The notes below the pieces were generated by a model. That model searched no databases. It was not told the origin of the DNA and worked only from the letters and a program-made list of their open reading frames with translations. The position numbers were made by a program, and so were the translations under genes. A stretch of 64,000 nt of DNA, from positions 1-64,000 of the forward strand of contig JANQBS010000156.1 of assembly GCA_033085395.1 (NCBI GenBank), in the 5' to 3' direction. Positions 45,301 through 56,363 of the stretch are shown here, in pieces; the first letter of the stretch is position 1; each line of letters starts with the position of its first letter. The stretch is from Xanthoparmelia taractica (lineage: Eukaryota > Ascomycota > Lecanoromycetes > Lecanorales > Parmeliaceae).

Positions 45301-45925
45301 TCTTAAAGTCTCTTAAAGAGATAAATCTTAATTTAATTTATAATACGAGAAGAGTCTTATAAATAAGAAGAAAGAGATAATTTATTAAAAGCTTTTACTA
45401 ATAATTTATTAGATATTATTTTAATAATAATCTTAGATAATTCTAATTTTAATACTTAACTAAAAATAAATAAGATTTTAATAAATAAGAAATCTATAGA
45501 TAAGTTTTTTATAGAGTTAATAAGAAAAGACTATTCGTGATTAAGAGATATATCTTTTTTTAAAAGAAGTTTTAGGAAATTTATACTTTTCTCGAATAAT
45601 TTAATATAATTTAATTTAATACTTCTTTAAAAAGAGAATATATTTTTTAAAGAATTTAATATATAATAAAGATAATAATAATTCGAAAGAGAGCGATTTA
45701 AGTGAAGTAAAGAATAATAAAAGAAGTATCGAGAAATAGAAAATAAAGATAAGAAGAAGTAGCTCTTATTAAGTTCTTCTAACGAGCGATAATATTAAGT
45801 TCTTTTAATTAATTAAGTTCTTTTAATTATATAATAAATAAAAGTAATCTTCGATTCGTTGAAGTTACTAGCATTAGTCTATATATACTTAATAATAATA
45901 ATAAGATCTTAGTTTAGCCCTTATT

Positions 45926-46060
45926 TGAATAATTATAATAGTAGCAAAGATTAATTTCGTTCGTATATCCTCTATCTAAGAGTATCTACTTGCTAAGTGC
46001 TATTTTATAAAAAAGAAAGCCTGGTGCTTAGTAATCCTTTTCTCCCCGTTCCTTCCTTCA
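45926..46060 (-). repeat. Right long terminal repeat (135 bp)
   Basis: Same length as the left LTR. Here the inner (left) third is AT-converted and the outer (right) third keeps G and C, the mirror image of the left copy. The central ~65 bp are identical in both. Confidence 0.85.
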
Positions 46061-46064
46061 GTAC
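46061..46064. repeat. Target-site duplication, right copy (GTAC)
   Basis: It directly follows the right LTR and matches the 4 bases before the left LTR. Confidence 0.7.
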
Positions 46065-46823
46065 CTTAGGCGTGGGATGATTTGCGGACTTGGTACGAGT
46101 AAGGCTTAGCGCAGAGAATTGGAGCTGTCTTTCACCATCATTGGCAGTACAAATACAGAGAATTGTACGTAAAGGGTCGCGCGAACCCTAGGCCAAAGGG
46201 GGGGTTTTGATAACGAGTACAATTTAAGATGCATTTGCTCTACTAACTGACCATGAAAGTAGCCAATCCTGCCGCACTCCATCTCTCGGCAGCGGCATCT
46301 ACGGCCTGCGGGCCTCCATGAGCTCCCCACACGTCCGAAGTGTAACCTTTGGTAGCGATATGGCACCAGCTGCCTCAGCGGCACATCCGAGAGAAAACCT
46401 TTGGAAACCGTTATACCTGGATTAAACAGTGAAACTACAATAGATGGCAAGTACTGCGCTCTCTGCCAATTCAGGTAGCACTCTCTAGACCCCCCTCCAG
46501 ATTTGAATGTTCTCTGATTATGATGCCCAAGCTTCTGATTGCACGAGAGACTGACACGTGCATTGCGGTACTAGTACAACGAGCTACCGGTGTCCTAAAG
46601 ATCAAGAGGCCGCTGCTTTGCATACCCTGAGAAGTGATAACACTACCGCCAGCCGTGGAACAGGTCAGCATCCAGCTGGTGGACCTGTTAGGCTAGGCTA
46701 CATTAGACTTCAACCAAGAGCACAATTTTGGCGTCAAAATGCTGGATTCTATAGCCAGTCCTGGTCAGCCAAAATGGCCATTGTCAATGCACGGATCCAA
46801 GGATCCACGCTCATGATTCACAC

Positions 46824-46891
46824 CAAGAAGAGGAAGAGGAAGAGGAGGAGGAGGAGGAGGAGGAGGAGGAGGAGGAGGAGGAGCAGCAGCA
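46824..46891. repeat. (AGG)n microsatellite
   Basis: Purine-only run of GAAGAGGAAGAGG units grading into pure AGG triplets. It causes the Arg-rich and Pro-rich false frames on the two strands. Confidence 0.85.
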
Positions 46892-48348
46892 TTAGCAGCA
46901 TCAGAAGAGCCATGACAGTCACAGATTTTTGGCCCGCGAGCAGGCTGTTGAGAGGCAAGGTGCATCATTGGTGGCATTACTGGAGAGCAGGCTCCTCCAT
47001 CACCCGATAACAGGGCAAAACTGTTAGGACACTGGAGGCATTGCCAACGTCTGCTTCATCTCTCCAGACAGCGAAGGTGTTTTGCACACGATATTCATCT
47101 GCGACTGCGGACGGACAAGATCCTACCGTTACGGCCATAATATACTTCACAATTTGTGAATCAAAGTATGACAAGGACGCTGCGGACAGGTCATGGAAAC
47201 GTCAATCAAGAGGTGGTCGGCACATTCCCTGACAGTCAGTACATCAACAATACGACCCGAAAAACGACTGGTAGAGAGGATTGGGCCATGGAGAAGCTCA
47301 AGCCTTGGTTGAAAAGTTCTCTTGACAAGTGCACTGATGTATGATAATGCTGCGACTATCACCTGTCTTACAGCGCAGAGCATAGTATGAGGGAACAACG
47401 CCTTCGCTCAAGAGGCAGCCCTCCAGAAAGTCGTGGATACCTACATGCGTGAAATGAGGCTCCATCGTTCCTGTCATTCTAGACTATCTCCATAGGGAGC
47501 TACTTAATAGTCGATTCTTATCTTGAACGCACTACGCGATTCTTTGGAGGCGGAAAAGGCGGTAACTTTCGCTATGGGGGAATGGAGGCAATACTTGGCA
47601 GACCGCTCGCCGTACCCCTATATTAGGCAGAGAATGGTATCAGAAAAGGAGTGTAGAGGGTTGATGACAAGAAACCGGGACGTCAGTAACGGGAACAGTC
47701 TGCCAATCCTTGAGCAACTGATCTTGGTGGAGAAGTACTGCAGGTGAAACCTGAGTACAGCTACTATTTGAATGGGCGAATCCCAGTCAACCGTGGTACA
47801 GTAAATAGGCGTTGTACTTTTTGATTGGGTCCGAGTCCTCATACCTTGGAAGGTCCCGTTACCTTGAGAGATAAGCGGTCTCATATATCACGCCACCACT
47901 CTTCAGGCGTACGGGTCAGCGGTCGCAGGCCAAGCTTCTATGCTTCGACACTTGGAGTCGTCTCATATTCACTTGCTCAATCATCATCCGCTAATACTCT
48001 TCTACATCCGTTACATTCACAACCTCCAGTCAGTTTTATCTCTCTTTCAACAAATCGTAGTCGTGATACGTTAGCGAAGCTCACTTGATACCTTTTCCGA
48101 CACTTCGAGTTTCAAATCACTTTTCCCTCATCTTCTCTGTTCTTTGTTTTCATGTCTTTCAGCGCGGTAAAGGTAAGTCTACTTCTGGATCGCATCCGTA
48201 GGTACTGGTTCTGAAGCCGCCAATTTCATCGGTAAGCACCCCATCGCACATGACAGTCTCTTCAAGCTTATCCTTTTCAGACCATCACTACAAGGTAAAG
48301 GCACTGGGCCGTAAATTAATTCAAAGAGCGCCAGCATCCACCGCCACC

Positions 48349-49568
48349 ATGAGCACCACAGAGCATTACCGTCGCTTGGGAGTCCCAACCACCATGCTTG
48401 GTTTGAGTCATCGCTCTTGGACAAGGACCCAGATCCGCTCTATATTGGACCATTATAACTGGAAAAACCGTGCAACTGCCCGTACGAAGCTAGACTTGAT
48501 GCACGAGCTTGACCTGCTCGTTCAAGAGTATGATCTTAACATCAAGGATCGGATTGAGATCTTTAATGCCCACAACCGGGGCGACTCACTTCCCCGGCCA
48601 AAGCCTAGAGTTCGAAGAGTTCCACACCCAACCTTTCCTGACTGGAAGGCTGCAGCTCGCCGGGAAATTGCTCAGAACCAAGCCCGGACTGGGAAAATAT
48701 CCCAGTCTGCGGTAGCAGCGCCGAATAACACTGCGGTTACGAAACCCAGCCCTAACATTGCCAGCGCTTTGCCTGTGGACTGTGTTGTGTGCCTCGAAAC
48801 CCTCAATTCCCAGAACATACCAAAGCGAAAGATCACATCTACCTGCAACCATGAACCTGACGTTTGTAAATCATGTCTTACGACGTCGATTTCGACACAA
48901 CTCGATAGCAAAGTCTGGGATCAAATTGATTGTCCAAGTTGCGGTCAGCGTCTAGATTTCCGAGACGTGAAAGCCTTCGCGGACCCCGTGGTGTTCGCCA
49001 GGTTAGAGCCATTATAAAATCTAAATCTAATGTATCTAATATATCAAATAGATACGACAACCACTCGCTCCAATCATGTCTTTCTGGCGGTCAGTTCCAG
49101 CGTTGTCGCCACCCGAATTGCCAATCCGGCCAGCAGTGCTTCCCAGACGAAGATAGCTACATGATCTGCGTGGTATGCGGAGGGCGCACATGTATCACCT
49201 GTGATACCATTTGGCATCCTGCAGAAACCTGTGCTGATATTGCGGCAAAACGTGCGGAGGCCCGGGGTGCGGAGGAAGCCGCTGCTACGCAATATCTTAC
49301 GACCAATGTCAAGCTTTGCCCTCGATGCAATATCCGCGGTGAAAAGGTATCAGGTTGTGATCACATAACATGTAAGATTTACTCTTGTGATTTACCCTTA
49401 CCAATGCTTACGTGTGCTATTCCTCTAGGTCCCAAATGTCGCTACCAGTACTGTTGGGTCTGCCTGGTGGATTATGCTGAGATACGCCGTCATGGTAATA
49501 CTGTACATCGAAACGATTGCCGCTATCACAGTGACAACCTACCTGCTGTTCCTGATGATGAAGAATAG
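48349..49568 (+). CDS. RBR-type (RING-IBR-RING) E3 ubiquitin ligase
   Basis: Three exons (48349-49001, 49052-49371, 49429-49568) give 370 residues. The ATG at 48349 has a strong context (GCCACCATGAG); the frame is open 99 bases upstream. RING1: CVVCLETLNS, CNHEPDVCKSCL and IDCPSCGQ. The IBR contains CRHPNCQSGQQC, CVVCGGRTC and CDTIWHPAETC. RING2: CPRCNIRGEKVSGCDHITC, with the catalytic-type cysteine region joined by the second splice to PKCRYQYCWVC. RBR ligases pass ubiquitin through a thioester on RING2. The N-terminal ~130 residues are not recognised. The first intron is very AT-rich. The frame continues after the stop with coding-like sequence and further stops, so C-terminal truncation is possible. 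Confidence 0.85.
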
Positions 49569-52500
49569 GTCGCATCTCGAGCCCTCACCGCCGCACCGGT
49601 AAAAGCTGCTCCACAAGCTGCAGCTCGTCTGATCTTATTTGCAGAAGATTAGGCCGTCCAGGGTGCAATGGTGGAAGGCGGAGCTACAGAGGCTCAGGCC
49701 CTTGTCATGCCAAGCTCGCTTAATATCTATCAATTAATCGATGAGCAGACTCTTTGGGATCATCAACGCAGATTACAGGGGAATTGTAGTCTTTTCTTAG
49801 ACCGGGATTGACTTTGCGAACACCAGAGCTTCGATTGGGGCCTCCACAAAGCTGGTTTTCATTTGCCGCGGCGAAATTGCGAGTTTCGTCCAGGCACAGT
49901 ACTGCAACACAAGGAAATCGCGAAAGCCTGCTATTTTCCTCACTAGGGACGTTCTGTCTATCAGGTAACATTATCTAGAACTACATTGCTATCTCGCGTT
50001 TCAGCTAGACCAAGACCCCTTTGTTATAACCTTTCCTCTGATAAATTTGGTGAAGGACTCTCGGCGTCCAATACTTCTTGTTGCTGATGACTTGTCCTAC
50101 CGTCCCATTCTTCCTGCTTGGATTACATGAAACGGGCTTCGTGGCCGAAAGGACAGCACCCTCAACCCACCGGCGGCGTATATCTTCTTCGTGATGGTCT
50201 TCTCATCTTCTGCTAATGCAAGTTGTAGCTAGGGCTTATTGTTGGACTTGGATAAAAGCGTCATGGACGTATGTTGCAAGCCTTGTACCAGGTATGTGCG
50301 GAGTGATGTACATATATCTTTCAGGGAAGTATTGGAAGGCTTGGTGGTATCCCGCTCTATCGGATACAGCTTGGGTGGTCTTATGATCGAATAGGTGCGT
50401 AATGCTTTCCTTGGTTGTTTTTATCCCAATAAATTCAGAATCCCAATTGACAAATTTGTTATCTCGCATACTGTTGACTAGAGTTGGTGTGATTTTCCAG
50501 TGCCAAAGAAGCTTGGATGTTTTTCGCGCAGCTAAGGCCCACATAACAAGGTATTATGCAAGGGGTGTTCCATCCCTTGCACCTGCCCCGCCCTCGCTCC
50601 CAAAAATGAAATGAGACGACATAAAAGCCCAACATATCCATCAATGACGAACGTCAAACCCCTATGGCGCTGGCTCACACCATCAAAGAAGAACAAGAAT
50701 AAGCAACCCAAACCGCACCAAGCACCCACCCGAACCCCTTCCAACACCAATGGGAATCCAAACATCAACAACGCGAATAACAACTCATACCAAAGCGATA
50801 GGCACCTCCCCAGAAAACCACAACCTTCCGTCCATAGGCTTCAAGAACTCAAGAGCCCGCCGCCGATTCCGCTCTCTGACTCGCCGGATCTGGCCTTTAA
50901 ATCTAGACCGCTGTATAGGCGGACAAGCTCTCGTCCTGCGAGTACGAGGGAGGCTGAAGGTGGGATGGTGGTTTGGGGGGGGGAAGGTGGTGAGGTTGGA
51001 GGGAGGGACGGGGGATAGGCGTGGCGAGCTTGGTAGGGGTTTGGTTGGGGAGGGGGAAGGTGAGGGGGTTGGTGGTGGCAAGGGGGATTCTGGCGGGAGA
51101 GGAGGGGATTCTGATCGGGGTGGCTGTTTGTAGGGGCTGTCGGAAGCTTTTAGATGGGTCAGTAGTCGTTTTTGCTACGATGGGGAGCATTAAGAGTGCT
51201 GTTGGTGGATTCGTGTCAATGATATTGGCTCGAGGGCCGTTTTAGTCGTACTCAACGAGCGTCGCTCTATGGCCGCTGAAGACAGTATCACTCACACATT
51301 ATTACAAGGTGCAGTCGATGACGTTTCATTGAACCCGTAGCTCTACCTAGATTACCGACTGGTCATTCTTTGGCCTACACTGGCTTGTTATTCAACATAA
51401 CGGTTGCATATCTCTGCATCAGAGATCAGCGGAAATACTACCTGCAGTAGCAGTAGCACAGCACAAGTAACATCATCAGGTTAGAGAGCAAGATGTCTTA
51501 TAACATACGCGACTTTGTATGGCAGTGCTTCTTATGTCATCCAGTCGAACACAGATGAAACAATCATCCGATTCGGGTTGAGCCTTGGACGAATTGATAT
51601 TCTGCTGGAGTTATTCGCTTGTGGGCGACTTTTCTCGTATATCTCTTTCAAGGTATAGTGTTACGAACCCTCGAGATGACAGTATTATGACCATCTCACC
51701 TTGTCAATACTCCCATGGATAGGGTGGCTCATGGTTCTCTATCGGCCATACGTCTGGCGAGGAAGGCGAGACCTTCAGCACCGTTCACGTCCAAGGGTGG
51801 ACGCAAAAGCCGCTCTTTGAAAATAATGAGTATCGAGGCAGCCAGTCTTTATAGCTGAACGAGCAGTTCGTAAAAGTAATGACAGGCGATGTTCTCTGGG
51901 ACAATTGGTGGGAGCGTCATAAGATTCATCCAGCCTGCATCGCTCCGTATCGTGTAAGGTTGGTACCATGATGAACGGTGAGCGTATCGGGCGAGAAAAT
52001 TTGTGTAAGGGGCACTTCAACGCCAGGAGCTCCACGGCTTCGGAGAATCTGAGATGATGTCGTGGTGAGCATTCCATCTAGTAGATATGACAAGCTGTAG
52101 CGTTCAAGGCTCTACTTGGGCTCGTGGGAGACCAGCACTGTATTCTCGACTAATACTGTTGCAAAGATGCAGTAAGTTTGCCCTGTTTACCTGAGAATAT
52201 TCAGCTGCGCTCTGTATGGGAAAGCTCCAAGACCCACCCAAAACAGCTGCAATTCCTTTATGGGGTACATCTCTTGGCGTTACCACACACTCGGAAAGAC
52301 TTATCTTTACTATCCACTATCTCGATGTATGCCTCGAGGTCAACAGTCCCCACGACCCTAACGTAGTCAATGCCAATGACGCAATCTCCGTACGCTATCA
52401 TTGCATCAGATGAAACTCTCACTAACAGGAATGTCATAGAAAAGAGCGTCATAGAGGCGTGACTCACAACTAATAAATCTATATGGAGGCCCATTGAACC

Positions 52501-53517
52501 CTCGTACTTCTGTTCCCCTGTTGCCGAAGACTGAAAAATGTACCTTTTAGTATATGTTCAAATGCATCTGCACAGCTCATGAGCTGTGGATTTCTGTATT
52601 GACGACCTGCACCTGTTCCACAGTGGATGGAAGCGTCGTTCTCTTCAGACTGGTTCATGACCGTTGACTATGCCGAGGTCCAGACCTATTGCAGCGAATA
52701 CTGCACTTTGGGATGGATTGGCCGTTGGCCTTTTTAGATCTTGAAATTAGAGTTGGGACAACGGCCAACAAGAGGAAGGCTCGTGGGCCCAAGCCAGCGA
52801 CTGAGAGGCATTTCGCGTTCGCACAGACGAATTGGTTTAGTACTGTAGTGAGCAGATTCCAAGAGCCTAAAATGGCCTTGTAAGTCGCTAACTTTGCTGT
52901 CATTGCCAACACGGGTAAGGTCAGACTTCTTGAACCCATCGTTTGAGAAACAGAGGGCCGGGCTCCCAGGCATGCCAAAGCGCTGCCTCGCCGCTTATTG
53001 TGCAACTGCTGATGCGGATAATGACAAAATCAAACTCGGGATTTGTAGAATCATGTCGGTAGGCAAGCTGTTAACGCGGATCTGTGCCGTGAACATACGA
53101 AAAAGTTAAGCAATGAAGATGGCACGACTTAGGGGGCTCTGACTGTAATAAGTATGTTAAGACCAAAAGGAGAATGGAAAGCTATGAATATGTCCAACAA
53201 TGTCCGTAGACGATGGCACCGTTTATAAGGGTCTAATGCCATGGATTTGTTTTGCTCATATTTCGTGAATTGGTCATTAGATATCCTTCCAGAAACCGGT
53301 TGTGCGGGTTGGCTTTGTGAAGCATCTTCCCAGGCGGGTTTCTTTAGCTCATGAGCAATACCACAATCCTTGACGTTGGGATACTGAGATATGCTGCTGA
53401 CTAAGCATATTTGCCAAGATAATTCTCGTAAACCGATCCTGACGAGCTCTATCATACAAAGCTCATTGTCTGGATCAAGCTTTCCATCTGGGATGGCTCT
53501 AACCCTTGAGGGTCGCT
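49569..53517. other. Long sparse region with faint gene traces
   Basis: Nearly 4 kb without a supported gene. 49,569-49,945 continues the RBR reading frame with stops. 50,600-50,830 is C/A-rich and 50,940-51,130 is G-rich on the + strand, a skew flip like those in several genes. 51,518-51,625 can be read as DETIIRFGLSLGRIDILLEL, faintly like fungal kinase-fold phosphotransferases. The remaining frames have no family features. Confidence 0.45.
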
Positions 53518-54969
53518 ATGAGGCCTGGCCGTGCTTCCCGCATATTCACCATCATACTAGCAGCCTTCGGTTCCTTCATCATAGTCACCGTTCTCCAGCG
53601 CCTCCTCGGTGGCAGCCTTCGACCCCCTTTTTTCACAATCTCCCCGTCTGAAGCCAACCCTCCTACACCTCAAATCCTCACCTTTTGGGAGACATGGGCT
53701 GAGGTTATCGATGCCGCAAGACCGAGGATTTCCGCTATAGAATTAGAAGAGGCAGCGCAGCCAGCGGGCATAGAGCCCGAGAATGAAAGAGAAAGGAAGC
53801 CTTTCAACCTCAGCATTGGTATACCAGACAAGGACATCCAATTGCTACGGCAATCACATGAGAGACTGATTGGGCACGCAAACTTCTCAAGGGTCAACAA
53901 GCAAGCGAAACGACTCTTCTCAGGGACAGGCGTCGTGACTGTGGCCGGAGGGTCCTACTTCGCCCCAGCTATCCTCAGCATACGGATGCTCCGCAAGACC
54001 AACTCTACCCTCCCGGTGCAGGTATTTCTAAGAAAAAAAGCAGAGTACGAGAAGAAGATATGTCAAGAAGTACTGCCCGCGCTTAATGCCGAATGCTTCG
54101 TCATCCAAGACCACCTACGGAAAGACAACCCTGTCAAGGTGGAACATTACCAGCTAAAAGCTCTTGCCATTTTATTTTCCTCCTATGAATCAGTCCTTTA
54201 CCTCGACAGTGATTGCATAGCTCTACTTGACCCAAGGGAGCTTTTCAACTCCCAGCCCTTCCTAACCGCAGGACTCGTGTCGTGGCCAGATTACTGGATC
54301 GCAACAGAAGACCCTGTCTTCTACTATATCGCAGGCCTTCCTTCCTTCCCTAATGGTTTACCGGCAAGATCCAGCGAAGCAGGCCAGCTTTTGATATCCA
54401 AGCAGACCCATCTGAACACCCTTCTGTTGGCAGCCTACTACAACATTTACGGCCCTGGCATCTACTACCCCATCCTTAGCCAAGGCGCTGCAGGAGAGGG
54501 TGACAAGGAGACGTTTCTTGCGGCCGCAGTTGTGCTGGGGAGCCCCAACTATAGAGTTCGCCACCGTTTGGAGGCTGTAGGTTATCACGAAGAGGACCGG
54601 AAGTTCCATGGTACTGCTATGGTGCAACATCATCCCACAGATGATTATGCTTACCGAGACTCGACCTTTTCAGAGCCGATTCGACCTCTGTTTTTGCATG
54701 CCAACTCGCCGAAAATGAACATCGCGCATCTACTCGCTGCAGACAGAGTGTTCCTCCAAGGCACTGAGGATAGATTACGGCTATGGGGTCCTAAGACATC
54801 GATGAGTAAGATGGTAGGATATGACATCGAAGAATTAGTCTGGGGAGAGATTGTGGAGGTGGCGTGCACACTCGACAATATCCTGAAGGATTTGTGGCAG
54901 ATATGCGAAAGAGCGCAACTGCATTATAAAGAGACTTTCCAGCCGGACGCCACAGCACCTCCCATTTGA
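53518..54969 (+). CDS. MNN2-type alpha-mannosyltransferase, type II Golgi membrane protein
   Basis: One exon of 483 residues. The ATG at 53518 (MRPGRASRIF) is followed by a single signal anchor (IFTIILAAFGSFIIVTVLQ), giving Golgi type II topology. A stem of ~90 residues leads to the glycosyltransferase fold: GTGVVTVAGGSYFAPAILS, LRKTNSTLPVQVFLR, then ALAILFSSYESVLYLDSDCI with the metal-binding D-x-D, and later GDKETFLAAAVVLGSP. This pattern fits the putative mannosyltransferase family (MNN2/TTP1, GT71), which adds branching mannose to N-glycans and cell-wall mannan from GDP-mannose. It is an orphan in its surroundings, with ~4 kb of empty sequence upstream. Confidence 0.85.
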   Translation: MRPGRASRIFTIILAAFGSFIIVTVLQRLLGGSLRPPFFTISPSEANPPTPQILTFWETWAEVIDAARPRISAIELEEAAQPAGIEPENERERKPFNLSIGIPDKDIQLLRQSHERLIGHANFSRVNKQAKRLFSGTGVVTVAGGSYFAPAILSIRMLRKTNSTLPVQVFLRKKAEYEKKICQEVLPALNAECFVIQDHLRKDNPVKVEHYQLKALAILFSSYESVLYLDSDCIALLDPRELFNSQPFLTAGLVSWPDYWIATEDPVFYYIAGLPSFPNGLPARSSEAGQLLISKQTHLNTLLLAAYYNIYGPGIYYPILSQGAAGEGDKETFLAAAVVLGSPNYRVRHRLEAVGYHEEDRKFHGTAMVQHHPTDDYAYRDSTFSEPIRPLFLHANSPKMNIAHLLAADRVFLQGTEDRLRLWGPKTSMSKMVGYDIEELVWGEIVEVACTLDNILKDLWQICERAQLHYKETFQPDATAPPI

Positions 54970-56363
54970 TGCATGTTGACAATCTCGTCGATCATGGCTT
55001 GGTGGTCGACTAAAGTGCAATGTTCTAGCCCAAAGGTACGGCAATTCCGTTTTAGCGACAAGGGCCTGGGCCTCTACTCGCATCTACCCGGTTACCTCCA
55101 CTCGGGACTTTCCGTTGTTCTACGAAGGTGAGAGCCAAAAGCTAGCTTGGTAGAAAGAAGGGCCAGATCCTTGAATGTACTCTGTACGATAGCAGGAGTA
55201 AATAATAGAGTACTCTACGCCTTCCGATGAACTAGATTCGTACTCTTGATAAGGATTGCCATATTTTGTGTTATGCTGCACAATGCCATTTGGCCGGCTG
55301 TCTTGTTGATCGGAAAGTATTGAAGGTTCTCTTCCGTGTAGGCTAATGTTGCTGTATGTTAAGAGCAATATTGCGGTTAACCGTACGCTCGGGGCCCTAA
55401 GTAGGAGGGCTCCTTCCGTTCGTTACCATGTTTTACCTTGATATCTATCCGTCGCTTGTCGCCGGTATGTTGTTGTAGTCCACACCTGAGGCTGCCCTGA
55501 GCGCGCATACTGCGAGTCACGACCAATGTTACACTATGCATGCACGCTTCGACGAAGAAAGATCATTCAAACTTAACGTATGCTTCAACGTCGCTGCGCA
55601 GTCCGGGAGCCTTACGATTATGGGCATCGCGCGAAGATAGAAGATGAAAAGGCGGCAACGTCAGAGCGCGAATTATTGTGGCCAGGCTACGAGAGATGGA
55701 CGGCTTGTTCTTGGGCAAGAGATTCAATGTTGTCCTATCAGATAATTTTGCATGATCCATACAGATCCCATCTCTTCGGTTCTGCTCGGCAAAGCCACTT
55801 CAAGATCTGATTCGCCAAGACGACCTCTTTTCCATGTGGCCGGTCTTACTGCATGATGCACCTGGCTCAAATCATACAAGGGCTAACCTTTTGCTGGGTT
55901 ACGATCGCCGGGTAATCCGTTGGGCTTGAGAGGGGAAGGTCAGCCACTTTTGACCCATAGTTCCGGGGAAATGATATCCTTCCCTACTGCGACCGTTGGT
56001 ATGATCAAGCTTACCAGATGGCTGCGGGCGACAGGATCGGCCTTGAAGGCGGGTAAGTTATCCCTGTTGATTCTGCTTTCAGTTCCAGATATCAAACCTC
56101 TTCATCCCCGGTGATTTGGTCAGGGTTTATATCTTGAAGAGCCAGACGGTGTGGAACCTGCCATTTTGCCTTCTAATATCATCTGTTGTGTTCCTGTCTC
56201 TAAAGTATACTTGCGAACGACTTCCCAACTCAAAGCCGTACTCAGCTTCAGCAACCCGTGACCAGTTCTTGATTGATTGGATGCTCTTACCCTGATCGAA
56301 ACGCTGGTCCCAACAAGCAGATTTCCTCTGGCTTCCTAGATCTCTCGTCAACGTGGACTCCAA
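54970..56363. other. Intergenic without recognised gene
   Basis: About 1.4 kb. Several 60-80 codon frames occur on both strands but none shows a family feature. Confidence 0.45.

Larger units (their letters stand above)
37118..46060 (-). mobile_element. RIP-degraded LTR retrotransposon, probably Ty3/gypsy type
   Basis: An 8.94-kb element with 135-bp LTRs and a GTAC target duplication. The interior (37,253-45,925) is extremely AT-rich, depleted of C and G outside TCGA/TCGAA-like words, and has no open frame of 60 codons on either strand. By eye, minus-strand reading with many stops shows FQIFIND-like reverse-transcriptase wording near 42,152-42,181 and an integrase-like NYFNRF phrase near 40,570-40,620. 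The order RT then integrase, read on the minus strand, suggests gypsy-type order and orientation. The mutation pattern (all transitions, TA excess) is that of RIP. The interior is long for a standard gypsy element, so a nested insertion is possible. Confidence 0.85.
46061..48348. other. Gene-poor flank of the retrotransposon
   Basis: About 2.3 kb without a recognised gene. Base composition returns to normal directly after the LTR. A purine (AGG)n microsatellite lies at about 46,824-46,891. A stretch near 46,225-46,260 on the minus strand resembles part of a tRNA D-arm and anticodon arm but does not complete a tRNA. The last ~350 bases look like the promoter and leader of the RBR gene. Confidence 0.5.

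Noticed and set aside
37253..45925. Possible CRISPR-like or short regular repeats in the AT-rich block
   Set aside because: Recurring words such as ACGTCTA and TATTAAAGTAT are explained by the low-complexity AT-rich composition after RIP; spacing is irregular.
46180..46265. tRNA-like stretch on the minus strand (GTCAGTTAGTAGAGCA with a CTT in the anticodon position)
   Set aside because: The acceptor stem and T-arm cannot be formed and the anticodon stem has mismatches; it is at most a degraded tRNA or a coincidence.
46558..47010. 150-codon frame with an Arg-rich run
   Set aside because: Produced by the (AGG)n microsatellite; no conserved sequence on either side.
50236..50544. 102-codon minus-strand frame
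   Set aside because: No recognisable motif and no good start; it may be a fragment but I cannot support it.
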